Assembly (NCBI GenBank): GCA_934203355.1
Contig: CAKPZC010000008.1
Span: 1 to 49,643 of the forward strand
DNA: 49,643 nucleotides
DNA from: an uncultured Prevotella sp.
Lineage (GTDB): Bacteria > Bacteroidota > Bacteroidia > Bacteroidales > Bacteroidaceae
Direction of reading: 5' to 3'
This document shows positions 1-7,076 of this stretch, in pieces. Under the pieces are notes generated by a model that was not told the DNA's origin, did no database searches, and worked only from the letters and a program-made list of their open reading frames with translations. Position 1 is the stretch's first letter. Each line of letters begins with the position of its first letter. The position numbers and the translations under genes were made by a program.

Positions 1-777
1 AAGGAGGATGTAACTAACATTATCTTGAATTTGAAACAAGTAAGATTCAAGCAAGTAGTAGAAGAATTCGAGAACGAAAAAGTTAGTATCACCGTTGAGA
101 ATTCAACAGAGTTCAAGGCTGGTGATATAGGCAAGTATCTGACTGGATTTGAAGTGTTAAACCCTGATTTGGTGATTTGTCATTTAGACTCCAAGGCTTC
201 TATGCAGATTGATCTTACTATCAACAAGGGACGCGGCTATGTCACAGCCGACGAAAACCGCGCCTTCTGCACTGATGTCAACGTAATTCCAATCGATTCT
301 ATCTACACCCCAATCCGTAACGTTAAATACGAAGTGGAGCCTTATCGTGTCGAGATGAAGACCGACTACGACAAGCTCGTGCTCGAAGTAACTACGGACG
401 GTTCCATTCACCCGAAGGACGCTCTTAAAGAGGCTGCCAAGATCCTCATCCAGCACTTCATGCTCTTCAGCGACGAGAAGATTACTCTCGAAAGCCCAGA
501 GCAGGAGGGCAACCAGGAGTTCGACGAGGAGGTGCTTCACATGCGCCAGCTTTTGAAGACCAAGTTGGTCGACATGAACCTCTCGGTTCGTGCGCTTAAC
601 TGCCTCAAGGCTGCTGATGTTGAAACTCTCGGCGACTTGGTACAGTACAACAAGACTGATCTCTTGAAGTTCCGCAACTTTGGTAAGAAATCGCTTTCAG
701 AGCTTGATGATTTGCTCGAGAGTCTGAATCTGTCGTTTGGAACTGATATTACTCAATACAAATTAGATAAAGAATAA
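1..777 (+). CDS. rpoA: DNA-directed RNA polymerase subunit alpha (5' truncated by window edge)
   Basis: Alpha subunit of RNA polymerase, which nucleates core assembly and contacts promoter DNA and activators through its C-terminal domain. The frame is open from base 1, starting [12 protein letters not shown], a typical internal alpha-NTD segment, so about 70 N-terminal residues lie outside the window; the TTG at 25 is not the start. The C-terminal helix-hairpin-helix domain is visible in the last 75 residues ([20 protein letters not shown], then [14 protein letters not shown]). rplQ follows after 6 bases, the usual end of the large ribosomal protein operon. Identification is secure. Confidence 0.97.
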   Translation, partial: KEDVTNIILNLKQVRFKQVVEEFENEKVSITVENSTEFKAGDIGKYLTGFEVLNPDLVICHLDSKASMQIDLTINKGRGYVTADENRAFCTDVNVIPIDSIYTPIRNVKYEVEPYRVEMKTDYDKLVLEVTTDGSIHPKDALKEAAKILIQHFMLFSDEKITLESPEQEGNQEFDEEVLHMRQLLKTKLVDMNLSVRALNCLKAADVETLGDLVQYNKTDLLKFRNFGKKSLSELDDLLESLNLSFGTDITQYKLDKE

Positions 778-783
778 AACAAA

Positions 784-1278
784 ATGAGACACAATAAGAA
801 ATTCAACCACCTGGGCCGTACTGCATCTCACCGCAACGCTATGCTCGCTAACATGGCCGTTTCGCTGATTATGCACAAAAGAATCACTACGACCCTCGCC
901 AAGGCAAAGGCCTTGAAGATGTATGTAGAGCCGCTGATTACTCGCAGCAAGGACGACAGCACTAACTCTCGTCGTGTAGTGTTCAGCTACCTCCAGAACA
1001 AGTATGCTATCAAGGAGCTTTTCGGCACTGTTGCTGAGAAGGTGGGCGACCGTCCTGGTGGCTATACTCGCGTTATCAAGCTCGGTACTCGTAAGGGTGA
1101 CGCTGCTTCTATCGCTTTCATCGAGCTCGTTGACTTCGACGAGAACATGGCTAAGACTGCTAAGGCTGGCAAGAAGACTCGCCGTAGCCGCAAGTCTGCT
1201 GCAGAGGCTACTGAGGCTCCTGCTACTGAGGCTCCTGCTACTGAGGCTCCTGCTACTGAAGAGGCTAAGGCTGAATAA
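784..1278 (+). CDS. rplQ: 50S ribosomal protein L17 with Ala/Thr/Glu/Pro-rich tail
   Basis: Large-subunit ribosomal protein L17. The start [20 protein letters not shown] is the family signature, and the conserved core covers about residues 1-120. A basic stretch (KKTRRSRK) follows, then an acidic low-complexity tail with four near-identical A-T-E-A-P units ending EEAKAE. The tail lies beyond the usual bacterial L17 length (about 116-130 aa); extensions of this kind are common in Bacteroidetes. It is the last gene of the rpoA transcript and is followed by a strong hairpin terminator. The tail repeats are encoded by 15-bp direct DNA repeats, so their number may vary between strains. Confidence 0.96.
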   Translation: MRHNKKFNHLGRTASHRNAMLANMAVSLIMHKRITTTLAKAKALKMYVEPLITRSKDDSTNSRRVVFSYLQNKYAIKELFGTVAEKVGDRPGGYTRVIKLGTRKGDAASIAFIELVDFDENMAKTAKAGKKTRRSRKSAAEATEAPATEAPATEAPATEEAKAE

Positions 1279-1310
1279 TTCGATTTTATCGACTTTATCT
1301 CAATACAAGG

Positions 1311-1352
1311 AAGGTCTGAAGGAACTTAATTGTTCTTTCAGACCTTTTTCTT
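1311..1352 (+). terminator. Rho-independent terminator after rplQ
   Basis: A 15-bp stem (AAGGTCTGAAGGAAC, loop TTAATT, GTTCTTTCAGACCTT) with a single G-T pair is followed by a T-rich run. It starts about 33 bases after the rplQ stop and ends the ribosomal operon. Confidence 0.92.
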
Positions 1353-1373
1353 TGTTTTTTTGTTTTTCCGAAA

Positions 1374-1452
1374 AAATCTGACATATCTGACATAAACGCT
1401 GTAAAGTATTGATGGTCAGTGGTTTAAAGTATGTCAGATATATGTCAGATTT
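1374..1452. repeat. Imperfect inverted repeat of the TGTCAGAT motif
   Basis: The left arm 1374-1394 contains ATCTGACATATCTGACATA; the right arm 1430-1452 is its reverse complement with two extra bases. Each arm holds two direct copies of the 8-mer TGTCAGAT or its complement, and the arms are 35 bases apart. It lies just past the 3' end of the VapE-like gene. The same motif recurs at 3949-3964 beyond the other end of the module. No T-run follows, so a simple terminator is unlikely; a protein-binding or element-boundary site is an inference. Confidence 0.6.
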
Positions 1453-1485
1453 CGATTTTTGTGTCTTTATCTGCCAGCCATTGTC

Positions 1486-2703
1486 TTAGTGTTTGAGGCG
1501 TTTCACGAGATAGCGTGCCACTGTCTGAAATCTGCGACGTTTTAGTCCCTCCATATTCGAGAGCTTCCGTCCGAATCCTACCATGCTTGTTACCTTCATC
1601 GATGCGCCTGCACTTTGTTTTATGAAGTCGAATATTTCGGCTGCTGATAGCCATTCTGCTCCCGTGTCGTCGGGTCCGTCGGCAGGTGTGAAGAACATTT
1701 GGAAGTATTGTTCTGCAGGGTCTTGTATTTCGTATCGTCGGTTCCACACCATTATCTGCTTTGTCTCGTCCTTGTCAAACCAACTGCGTTGTCCGTTCTG
1801 TAGCATTTGTAGTGCCTGAGCAAACAGTTGACGGTGGTTGGGCGTGTGGCTCACGTCGATAGGTGCTGTCAGTTCTATGCCAATGAATCGACGGTTGCCC
1901 GATGGGTCGGCGAGAATGTCGGTAAGGTTGCTTGTGGCGATAAACGAAGCCCTGCGTGGCAGGTCTTCCATTACGATGGAGTAGGGGCGTCTTGCCTTTA
2001 TCGTTGGCAACTGTATTACGTTCTTTAGGAACCCCTGTTGCACACGCGGCGAGATTTGGTTGAATTCGTCGAGATTGATGAGAAGATGCTCCGACATGGC
2101 AATCATCACCTGTCGTCGTTCTGAGAGGTTCAGACAGTCTGTATAGCCCCATTTCAGGGCTTCGGGTATCAGTTGTCTACAGAACGTACTTTTGTTGTAG
2201 CCTTGCGGTGATATGAGCAGCGGCGCAACACTGTTGCCGTAGAGTCTGTTCTTCTTGTTTTGCCATTGTTCAACCATAGCGAGCATCCATTTTGTGAACC
2301 ACTGTTTCCACAGAGGAGCGTCGGTGGGTACAGTGTCGGCGAGATCGCCGATGTGGTCGTGTCCGTCCCATATTCCTTCGCATTGTGCCAGGTAATCGCC
2401 CACGGGGTCGTAGGCGCGTATGTAGTCCGAGCCAATGTAGTTGGCAATATCGTTCTGGCTCACCTCAATGCCTTCGCGTTCCACTTCGATAGTGATGCGT
2501 CGTCGCGCTCGCGGGTCGAGAGACATGTATCCGTCAGCAGGACCGTTTGTGTGTCGATATTCCGTGCAATTAGTGATTGTGTTGAATCTGAAGGCATATC
2601 TCGTTGCAAGATAGTCAATCATTTGATTGATTGCGTTGTTAGTTGTTGTGCTGTTGAATGGTGCGTCTTCAACGGATTTCTTCTTCATTGTGATTTCTTC
2701 CAT
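1486..2703 (-). CDS. VapE-family (virulence-associated E) P-loop ATPase
   Basis: 405-aa protein of the VapE/DUF3874 type, related to helicase-primase proteins of phages, satellites and genomic islands. A Walker-A-like segment (SPQGYNKST, residues 165-173) lacks both usual glycines, a Walker B segment (LLINLDEF, 207-214) is intact, and an arginine pair in GNRRFIG probably acts as sensor or finger. The N-terminal 100 residues resemble the region that precedes the ATPase in Bacteroidetes VapE proteins. The start may be ATG 2703 or the second ATG at 2688 (MKKKSVED). No good promoter is seen directly upstream; six 22-bp repeats lie there. The gene probably shares a transcript with the DUF6078 gene. 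A role in replication or DNA handling is inferred from the family. Confidence 0.82.
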   Translation of the reverse strand: MEEITMKKKSVEDAPFNSTTTNNAINQMIDYLATRYAFRFNTITNCTEYRHTNGPADGYMSLDPRARRRITIEVEREGIEVSQNDIANYIGSDYIRAYDPVGDYLAQCEGIWDGHDHIGDLADTVPTDAPLWKQWFTKWMLAMVEQWQNKKNRLYGNSVAPLLISPQGYNKSTFCRQLIPEALKWGYTDCLNLSERRQVMIAMSEHLLINLDEFNQISPRVQQGFLKNVIQLPTIKARRPYSIVMEDLPRRASFIATSNLTDILADPSGNRRFIGIELTAPIDVSHTPNHRQLFAQALQMLQNGQRSWFDKDETKQIMVWNRRYEIQDPAEQYFQMFFTPADGPDDTGAEWLSAAEIFDFIKQSAGASMKVTSMVGFGRKLSNMEGLKRRRFQTVARYLVKRLKH

Positions 2704-2740
2704 ATTGTTGATGTGTTGATTTAATTTAATTAAGTCTTGA

Positions 2741-2872
2741 GGGTTTTGGTAACTTCGTTTTCAAGCCTTGGAAACTCATGTGTTAAGTTCCTAAACTCTC
2801 TGTTTTGAGCCTTGGGAACCCATGTACTGAGCCTTGGTAACTCGTGTTTTGAGCCTTGGTAATAAACTTTTC
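2741..2872. repeat. Six-copy 22-bp tandem repeat upstream of the VapE-like gene
   Basis: Six contiguous units of exactly 22 bp start at 2741, 2763, 2785, 2807, 2829 and 2851. The best-conserved part is GAGCCTTGGTAACTCGTG, with a CCTTGG core in units 2, 4, 5 and 6; units 1 and 3 are more diverged. There are no spacers, and 22 is not a multiple of 3, so the array is neither CRISPR nor coding. Constant phasing close to two helical turns is what iterons or arrayed operators look like. Confidence 0.88.
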
Positions 2873-2904
2873 CGAGGTTATTTATTTCCGCAGCTTTATG
2901 CGTG

Positions 2905-3360
2905 TTACATGAAGTCGATTTCTTCCCGTGTGTAGTTGAAGCAAATGTTTTTGTAGCCGTAGCGTTCGAACAGTTGTTTAATCCAGTTTTGTTGTTCGGG
3001 CGACAGTCGTCGGATGCCGTGATGATAGCGGTAGTACATACTATTGCCTCCGAGATAGTTGCGCATCAGAGCACGTAGTATAGGTGCGTCCTTTGTCTTC
3101 ACCTCGTCGAACATCCTGTCGAACCCCCATGCCGTATTTATTATGCGCATGGGTTTGTAGTGTTGGCATGAGTCGTCTGGTCGCAATGCGTTAGCAAAGA
3201 TGGCTTTGCCGGCAGTATGCGAGTCGTCGAGAGCAATGGTTGAGATGTAGTGCAAGCATACCTCATGTTGAGGACAGTTGTCGTTGAAGCAATAAGCCCA
3301 GTTGTGTGGAATGTCACTGCTATTGATAGCAGTCTTATGAAGTTTGTTGTGTTTTACCAT
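2905..3360 (-). CDS. DUF6078-like protein
   Basis: Small cysteine-containing protein of unknown function resembling the Bacteroidetes DUF6078 family: an early HNWAYCFNDNCPQHEVCLHY segment with regularly spaced Cys residues, and a C-terminal FERYGYKNICFNYTREEIDF segment. The cysteines (C-x4-C-x5-C) could bind a metal, but this is untested. I chose ATG 3360 (MVKHNK, 151 aa), not the TTG 60 bases upstream, because a good Bacteroidetes promoter lies inside that longer frame. It sits immediately before the 22-bp repeat array and the VapE-like gene on the same strand, so the two probably form one module. The family name is from memory. Confidence 0.7.
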   Translation of the reverse strand: MVKHNKLHKTAINSSDIPHNWAYCFNDNCPQHEVCLHYISTIALDDSHTAGKAIFANALRPDDSCQHYKPMRIINTAWGFDRMFDEVKTKDAPILRALMRNYLGGNSMYYRYHHGIRRLSPEQQNWIKQLFERYGYKNICFNYTREEIDFM

Positions 3361-3389
3361 TTTTGAAACTATTTGTTTTTGATTGTCTG

Positions 3390-3421
3390 CAAAATTACAA
3401 TATTGCGCATAGGTTGTCAAT
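3390..3421 (-). promoter_or_regulatory. Promoter of the DUF6078/VapE module
   Basis: Read on the minus strand, a -33 box ATTG (3421-3418), a 20-nt spacer and a -7 box TAATTTTG (3397-3390) match the Bacteroidetes consensus. The ATG at 3360 lies about 30 bases downstream. Confidence 0.75.
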
Positions 3422-3486
3422 AGTTCCAGACAAGTTTCTTGGGTTTATAAGTATGTGGTAATAATGAAAGTTAACGGAAGTTTGGG

Positions 3487-3780
3487 CTCATACAAAAGCG
3501 GGCTGAAAGCCCAATGTTCTCCATAGCCCAGGGCAACGCCCTGGGTATAAGGCATTTAAGGACAATGCGCCCTGTAAGGGCAACTCTATTGTTCCATGTA
3601 GAGTTGCCCTTACAGGGCGCATGGGTTGTGTTTATCCGTTACCCAGGGCGTTGCCCTGGGCTATGGAGATACTGGGCTTTCAGCCCGCATTGTTTAGGTT
3701 TTGACTTACCCTCCTGTGGAGATATTGGGCTTTCAGCCCGCTTTTGTATGAGTTTTGTTTCACACACCCTCCTCCTACTA
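3487..3780. repeat. Mosaic hairpin element, copy 1
   Basis: Nested inverted repeat. The outer arms are GCGGGCTGAAAGCCC (3498-3512) and its complement (3674-3688); next come CCCAGGGCAACGCCCTGGG pairs; the centre is a perfect 22-bp stem (3567-3588 with 3599-3620) built on GCGCCCTGTAAGGGCAAC. The right end is duplicated: a second GGGCTTTCAGCCCGC lies at 3727-3741, followed by the shared end ACACACCCTCCTCCTA. Copies 2 and 3 are at 11018 and 24209. Open frames here are by-products of the palindromes, so I call no gene. Confidence 0.9.
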
Positions 3781-3825
3781 TATGTAAAAATGAGTCTATA
3801 AAGATAACTTTGTACAGATCAGGCT

Positions 3826-3888
3826 GGCAGATAGACACTCCCTTATGGCAGATAGACTATCTCGTATGTCAGATGGACTGGCACATTT
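3826..3888. repeat. Three-copy 21-bp tandem repeat (GCAGATAGAC)
   Basis: Units at 3826-3846, 3847-3867 and 3868-3888 begin GGCAGATAGAC, GGCAGATAGAC and GTCAGATGGAC. An ATCTGCCAGCC word overlaps the start in reverse (3824-3834 region) and recurs forward near 3904; the same word lies at the 3' edge of the VapE-like gene near 1470. A TGTCAGATATGTCA copy follows at 3951-3964. The rest of 3780-3971 holds no gene that I can see. Confidence 0.7.
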
Positions 3889-3971
3889 CTCGTTTTTTCA
3901 AAAATCTGCCAGCCTTTAAATGTTTGTATTACAACGAGTTGCGTCATTTATGTCAGATATGTCACTTTTTT

Positions 3972-5411
3972 TCACTTAAACAATTCTTCCATGGTTATTA
4001 CCTTTTGTATTCTTCCTGCATACTCGTTGAACTTTAGGCCATAAGTTGTGATTAGCGTTAGGTGCAGTGCGTTCCTGCATTTCGTTTCCTCCAAGAATGT
4101 GCTTAGTTTATTTCGTAAGTTCTTGTCGTAGCTTGCGTTGATAGTGAAGTCGTCATCGCAGAATTTCATTTCGCAAATATTGTTTATGTGGTCAGCCCTT
4201 TCGATAATCAAATCTATTTGAGCCCCATCTTTAGTCTTTCTGCTTTTCCATGGACTTGCCTCAGTCTGTACCCCACTGATGCCAAGCGACTGCTTTATTT
4301 GTGGCAGGTGGTATATGCAGACCGACTCGAAAGTGAAGCCACGCCATGCCGTTAGCGACGGTGTGAGCAGGTTATCCTGCCAGAAAGTTGGGTTAGTTGT
4401 TTTTTTGCCATCGATGAACGATAGGTAGAATTTGCTATAGAAGTCGGTGAGCCGATAATACACCTCCCTTTTAGGATAGCCGTATTTCACATACGAGGTG
4501 ATGAAATCGCTTACTTCTAAAGTCTTCAATGTGTTTGTCAGTCCTCCACCGTCAGACAATTTAGTTTGTTCATGTATCTCTTTCCTCGTATATCCTTGTT
4601 GCTTGCGTGCAAGTAGTTGTACTATTTTTTTGCAATCATCGGCATTTGTGAACAGCGATGAGTACAGACGGTCGAATTCCAACTTGAGTTTGGCATTTGG
4701 TTCAAAGAAGAGTCTGTCGATATTTTGTGCCAAACTCTTACCTTTTTGCAGCATTGAGATATAATACGGAATTCCACCTGTTGCCATATAGCATTGCAAT
4801 TGGTCAAATTTTGACATGATAATGTCGTTAGCCTGATAGTATTTTTCGCATTCACCCAATGTGAATGGTCGCAATTTGATTTCATCAGTAGTACGGTCGA
4901 ATAGTCCCCCCTTATTGTTGAGTAGTTTGTCGGAAATCCACGACGTAGCCGAGCCGCATACGATAAGCATCAAATTCTCTCTTCCAGCTCCCCATCCATT
5001 CCAAAAATGTTCTAAAGCTGTGATAAAGCCCGAACGAGGAGAGTCCATCCATGGTAATTCATCGATGAAAACCACTTGTCGTTTTTTATCATTCTGTTTT
5101 TCCAGCAGGTCGATGAGCGCATCGAATGCTTCCAACCAATTAGTTGGAATATGGTTGATTCCACTACCGTACCTAATGAGCGACGTGTAGAAATTGCTCA
5201 GTTGTTGTTCCTTCAATTTTGCGCCAGTTAGTTCGTATGGCGATAATCCCGTATGATAGAAGTTAAACTTATTGCCTAATAATTCCCTTACCAGAAAAGT
5301 TTTGCCAACTCTTCTTCTACCGTATACAACAGCGAAAACTGGCTTGTTTGAATGATACAAAGCTTCAATCTCCTTGATTTCTTGTTCTCTTCCAATAATT
5401 TTCTGTGCCAT
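3972..5411 (-). CDS. AAA ATPase of the ATPase_2/DUF234 type with nuclease-like C-terminus
   Basis: 479-aa ATPase related to the archaeal-type ATPase_2 family. Walker A is GRRRVGKT (31-38), Walker B VVFIDEL (113-119), followed by a sensor-like CGSATSW. A winged-helix-like middle (YTRKEIHEQTKLSDGGGLT) leads to a C-terminal segment DGAQIDLII then CEMKF, which has the D...ExK spacing of PD-(D/E)XK nucleases. Start ATG 5411 (MAQKIIGREQEI) matches family N-termini. Such genes occur widely in Bacteroidetes and archaea without a settled role; mobile-element or defence functions have been proposed. Its promoter carries three copies of a TTCGCGCAAAAT palindrome half, one of them over the -33 box. Confidence 0.85.
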   Translation of the reverse strand: MAQKIIGREQEIKEIEALYHSNKPVFAVVYGRRRVGKTFLVRELLGNKFNFYHTGLSPYELTGAKLKEQQLSNFYTSLIRYGSGINHIPTNWLEAFDALIDLLEKQNDKKRQVVFIDELPWMDSPRSGFITALEHFWNGWGAGRENLMLIVCGSATSWISDKLLNNKGGLFDRTTDEIKLRPFTLGECEKYYQANDIIMSKFDQLQCYMATGGIPYYISMLQKGKSLAQNIDRLFFEPNAKLKLEFDRLYSSLFTNADDCKKIVQLLARKQQGYTRKEIHEQTKLSDGGGLTNTLKTLEVSDFITSYVKYGYPKREVYYRLTDFYSKFYLSFIDGKKTTNPTFWQDNLLTPSLTAWRGFTFESVCIYHLPQIKQSLGISGVQTEASPWKSRKTKDGAQIDLIIERADHINNICEMKFCDDDFTINASYDKNLRNKLSTFLEETKCRNALHLTLITTYGLKFNEYAGRIQKVITMEELFK

Positions 5412-5430
5412 ATCAATTCTTATTTTGCTG

Positions 5431-5461
5431 TAAAGGTACTTAAATTATCGTTTCGCGCAAA
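5431..5461 (-). promoter_or_regulatory. Promoter of the ATPase_2/DUF234 gene
   Basis: On the minus strand, TTTG (5461-5458), a 19-nt spacer, then TACCTTTA (5438-5431), one base off TAnnTTTG. The -33 box lies inside the first palindrome half-site (5451-5463). The ATG is about 20 bases downstream. Confidence 0.6.
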
Positions 5462-5522
5462 ATTATCAATCGTTATTTTGCGCGAAATGGGTTGAAAAGG
5501 GTGCTTCGCGCAAAATAACGAT
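5451..5522. promoter_or_regulatory. Palindromic operator-like array TTCGCGCAAAAT (three half-sites)
   Basis: TTTCGCGCAAAAT occurs at 5451-5463 (+), as ATTTTGCGCGAAA at 5475-5487 (-) and as TTCGCGCAAAAT at 5505-5516 (+). The second and third extend to an exact 18-bp inverted repeat, ATCGTTATTTTGCGCGAA (5469-5486) against 5505-5522. The first copy overlaps the -33 box of the minus-strand ATPase promoter, whereas the AraC promoter on the plus strand (5573-5604) is not covered. Confidence 0.8.
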
Positions 5523-5572
5523 ATTCCTTTAAGTCAATAATAAGGTGGGGATAAAATAAAAACTGTAGATTG

Positions 5573-5604
5573 TTTGCTTGTTTGCGAAGAATGTTTTATA
5601 TTTG
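5573..5604 (+). promoter_or_regulatory. Promoter of the membrane AraC-type regulator
   Basis: TTTG (5573-5576), 20-nt spacer, TATATTTG (5597-5604). Transcription would start near 5611, which favours ATG 5662 over the TTG at 5623. Confidence 0.8.
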
Positions 5605-5661
5605 CAGTTGTAAAACTTCGACTTGATTACTATTATTATTTATACTGCTTACAATCCACTT

Positions 5662-6747
5662 ATGGACAATTACAATCTGTTATACCTTGTCTATGGTATG
5701 TGCCTTATGTTCCATCTGATGATGGGCTGGGTGTTCTGTTTCCGCAAGAATGGTCTCGCCAAGAAGCTCATAGGTGCGCTGATGTTTCTTGTGGTGTTGC
5801 AATACTTCAAGGATTTGTTCATGTTGCAGGGCTTCTATGGTGAGGGGGCTTATGCAGAGCGTGTGGCGTCGAGCATCGACGTTGTGACAGTGCCGCTCTA
5901 TGTGCTCATACTTGTGGAGTTCTGTCGTCCCCATTGGCTTAATATGCGCCGCATCGTGGTGTCCGAACTGCCCTTTATATTGCTTTCGCTCTTGTATGTG
6001 CTCACAAGATACGCTCTTTTCTATCATCTTATGATGAGTCTTGCCCTTATATATGGTGTGTTGTGCGCCCTATGGACCATCCGCGAGCTTCCCGTCTACC
6101 ATCGTCGGCTGAAGGAAGAATATTCCTACGACGAGGATATCAACCTGCATTGGTTGCGTGGTGTCACACTGTTGTTCTTTGTGATACTCTTGCTGTGGAT
6201 ATACAGTAACGCCAAACCATGTCCCGAGAGTGACACTATCTATATGTTGAGTTCGCTTGTGGGATGGTCGGTGACGTGCTATTTCATCAACAAGCAGGAG
6301 TTGGTATTGCGTGAGGTGATGGGCAACGAATCATTGCTTGAGTTGCCAGGCGACGAGAATGATAAGATCACGGCAGAAAGCGACGAGCAGGTTTGCGATG
6401 AGGTTGTTGAGAATCTACAGAATAGTATTCGCAGTCTGTTTGAGAACGATAAGGTCTATCTTGACCCCAAACTTCGTCTCTCGGAGCTTGCTGTGCGCCT
6501 CGGAACCAACCGCACCTACCTAAGTCAGTACTTCAATCAGAGTTGCGAACAGTCGTTTTATGCTTATGTCAACCGCTATCGCGTGAGTCATTCCATGCAT
6601 CTGCTGCTCACCACCGACTACACCATCGAGACCGTGGCGTTGATGTCGGGTTTCAACTCTATATCAACGTTCCGTCGCGCTTTTCTGTCGCAAAATGGGT
6701 GTAGTCCTTTACAATATCGCAACAATGCCCCCGAAAAACCGGGGTAA
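5662..6747 (+). CDS. Membrane-anchored AraC-family transcription regulator
   Basis: 361-aa regulator. The first 220 residues are hydrophobic with about six or seven membrane segments (for example LLYLVYGMCLMFHLMMGWVF and GVTLLFFVILLLWIYSNA). A linker leads to a C-terminal AraC-type double helix-turn-helix (LRLSELAVRLGTNRTYLSQY, then YTIETVALMSGFNSISTFRR). This layout suggests a sensor that reads a membrane or periplasmic signal and binds DNA directly. Start ATG 5662 (MDNYNLLY) fits the promoter better than TTG 5623. Neighbours are the divergent ATPase gene and a convergent membrane LuxR-type regulator. The target is unknown. Confidence 0.85.
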   Translation: MDNYNLLYLVYGMCLMFHLMMGWVFCFRKNGLAKKLIGALMFLVVLQYFKDLFMLQGFYGEGAYAERVASSIDVVTVPLYVLILVEFCRPHWLNMRRIVVSELPFILLSLLYVLTRYALFYHLMMSLALIYGVLCALWTIRELPVYHRRLKEEYSYDEDINLHWLRGVTLLFFVILLLWIYSNAKPCPESDTIYMLSSLVGWSVTCYFINKQELVLREVMGNESLLELPGDENDKITAESDEQVCDEVVENLQNSIRSLFENDKVYLDPKLRLSELAVRLGTNRTYLSQYFNQSCEQSFYAYVNRYRVSHSMHLLLTTDYTIETVALMSGFNSISTFRRAFLSQNGCSPLQYRNNAPEKPG

Positions 6748-6825
6748 AATAGGGTAAAAATGCAGATTTTTATTTATTGAACTATTGTTTTTACCGATTG
6801 AACCGTAGAATGCAAATAAAATCCA

Positions 6826-6998
6826 TAACTTTGTGATGTAGATATAAGTCAACAGCACAAAACTTTAAAATATACCTCATGTTCCCACTTCAAGGTGGAA
6901 GCATATTCTAATTAACAGAGAAGCAGTTTGTAATTGTTTGATAATCAAGAAAAGAGTTTTTTATTTTGAACCTGCCTAGCAGTGATGCTGGGCGGGTT
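6826..6998 (+). ncRNA. Candidate small RNA between the two membrane regulators
   Basis: A -7-like box TAACTTTG (6826-6833; no good -33 box) precedes about 160 nt without a convincing ORF. A 10-bp hairpin with one wobble and one mismatch lies at 6879-6904 (ATGTTCCCAC against GTGGAAGCAT), and a G+C-rich terminator hairpin closes the region at 6969-6998. Promoter, structured middle and terminator together suggest a free-standing RNA. Bacteroidales-1/6S-like RNA has a similar size and layout, but I cannot assign it. An AraC 3'UTR is the alternative. Confidence 0.35.
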
Positions 6999-7007
6999 TC
7001 CCTTTTT
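6969..7007 (+). terminator. Rho-independent terminator after the AraC-type gene / candidate sRNA
   Basis: Stem AACCTGCCTAGCA (6969-6981), loop GTGA, TGCTGGGCGGGTT (6986-6998), with two G-T pairs, followed by TCCCTTTTTATTTTT. Confidence 0.85.
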
Positions 7008-7076
7008 ATTTTTCCCCTTAAATTTTTCCCTTTTCACTTTTCCCTTTTAATTTTTCCCTTTTCCCTTTTCACTTAT
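6999..7076. repeat. Pyrimidine tract of TTTTCCC repeats overlapping a gene end
   Basis: Repeats of TTTTTCCCTTTTCAC run from the terminator into the 3' end of the LuxR-type gene, so its last residues (EKGKGKN) and stop codon come from the tract. A similar tract is at 15744-15820. Confidence 0.75.

Noticed and set aside
2741..2872. CRISPR array
   Set aside because: The repeats are contiguous with no spacers, and no cas gene is present.
3361..3420. TTG start for the DUF6078 gene
   Set aside because: A consensus promoter lies within this stretch, so it cannot be translated from the TTG on that transcript.
3514..4037. Open frames of 95-97 codons through hairpin element 1
   Set aside because: They translate palindrome sequence (MRPVRATLLF type), recur in copies 2 and 3 on either strand, and lack promoters.
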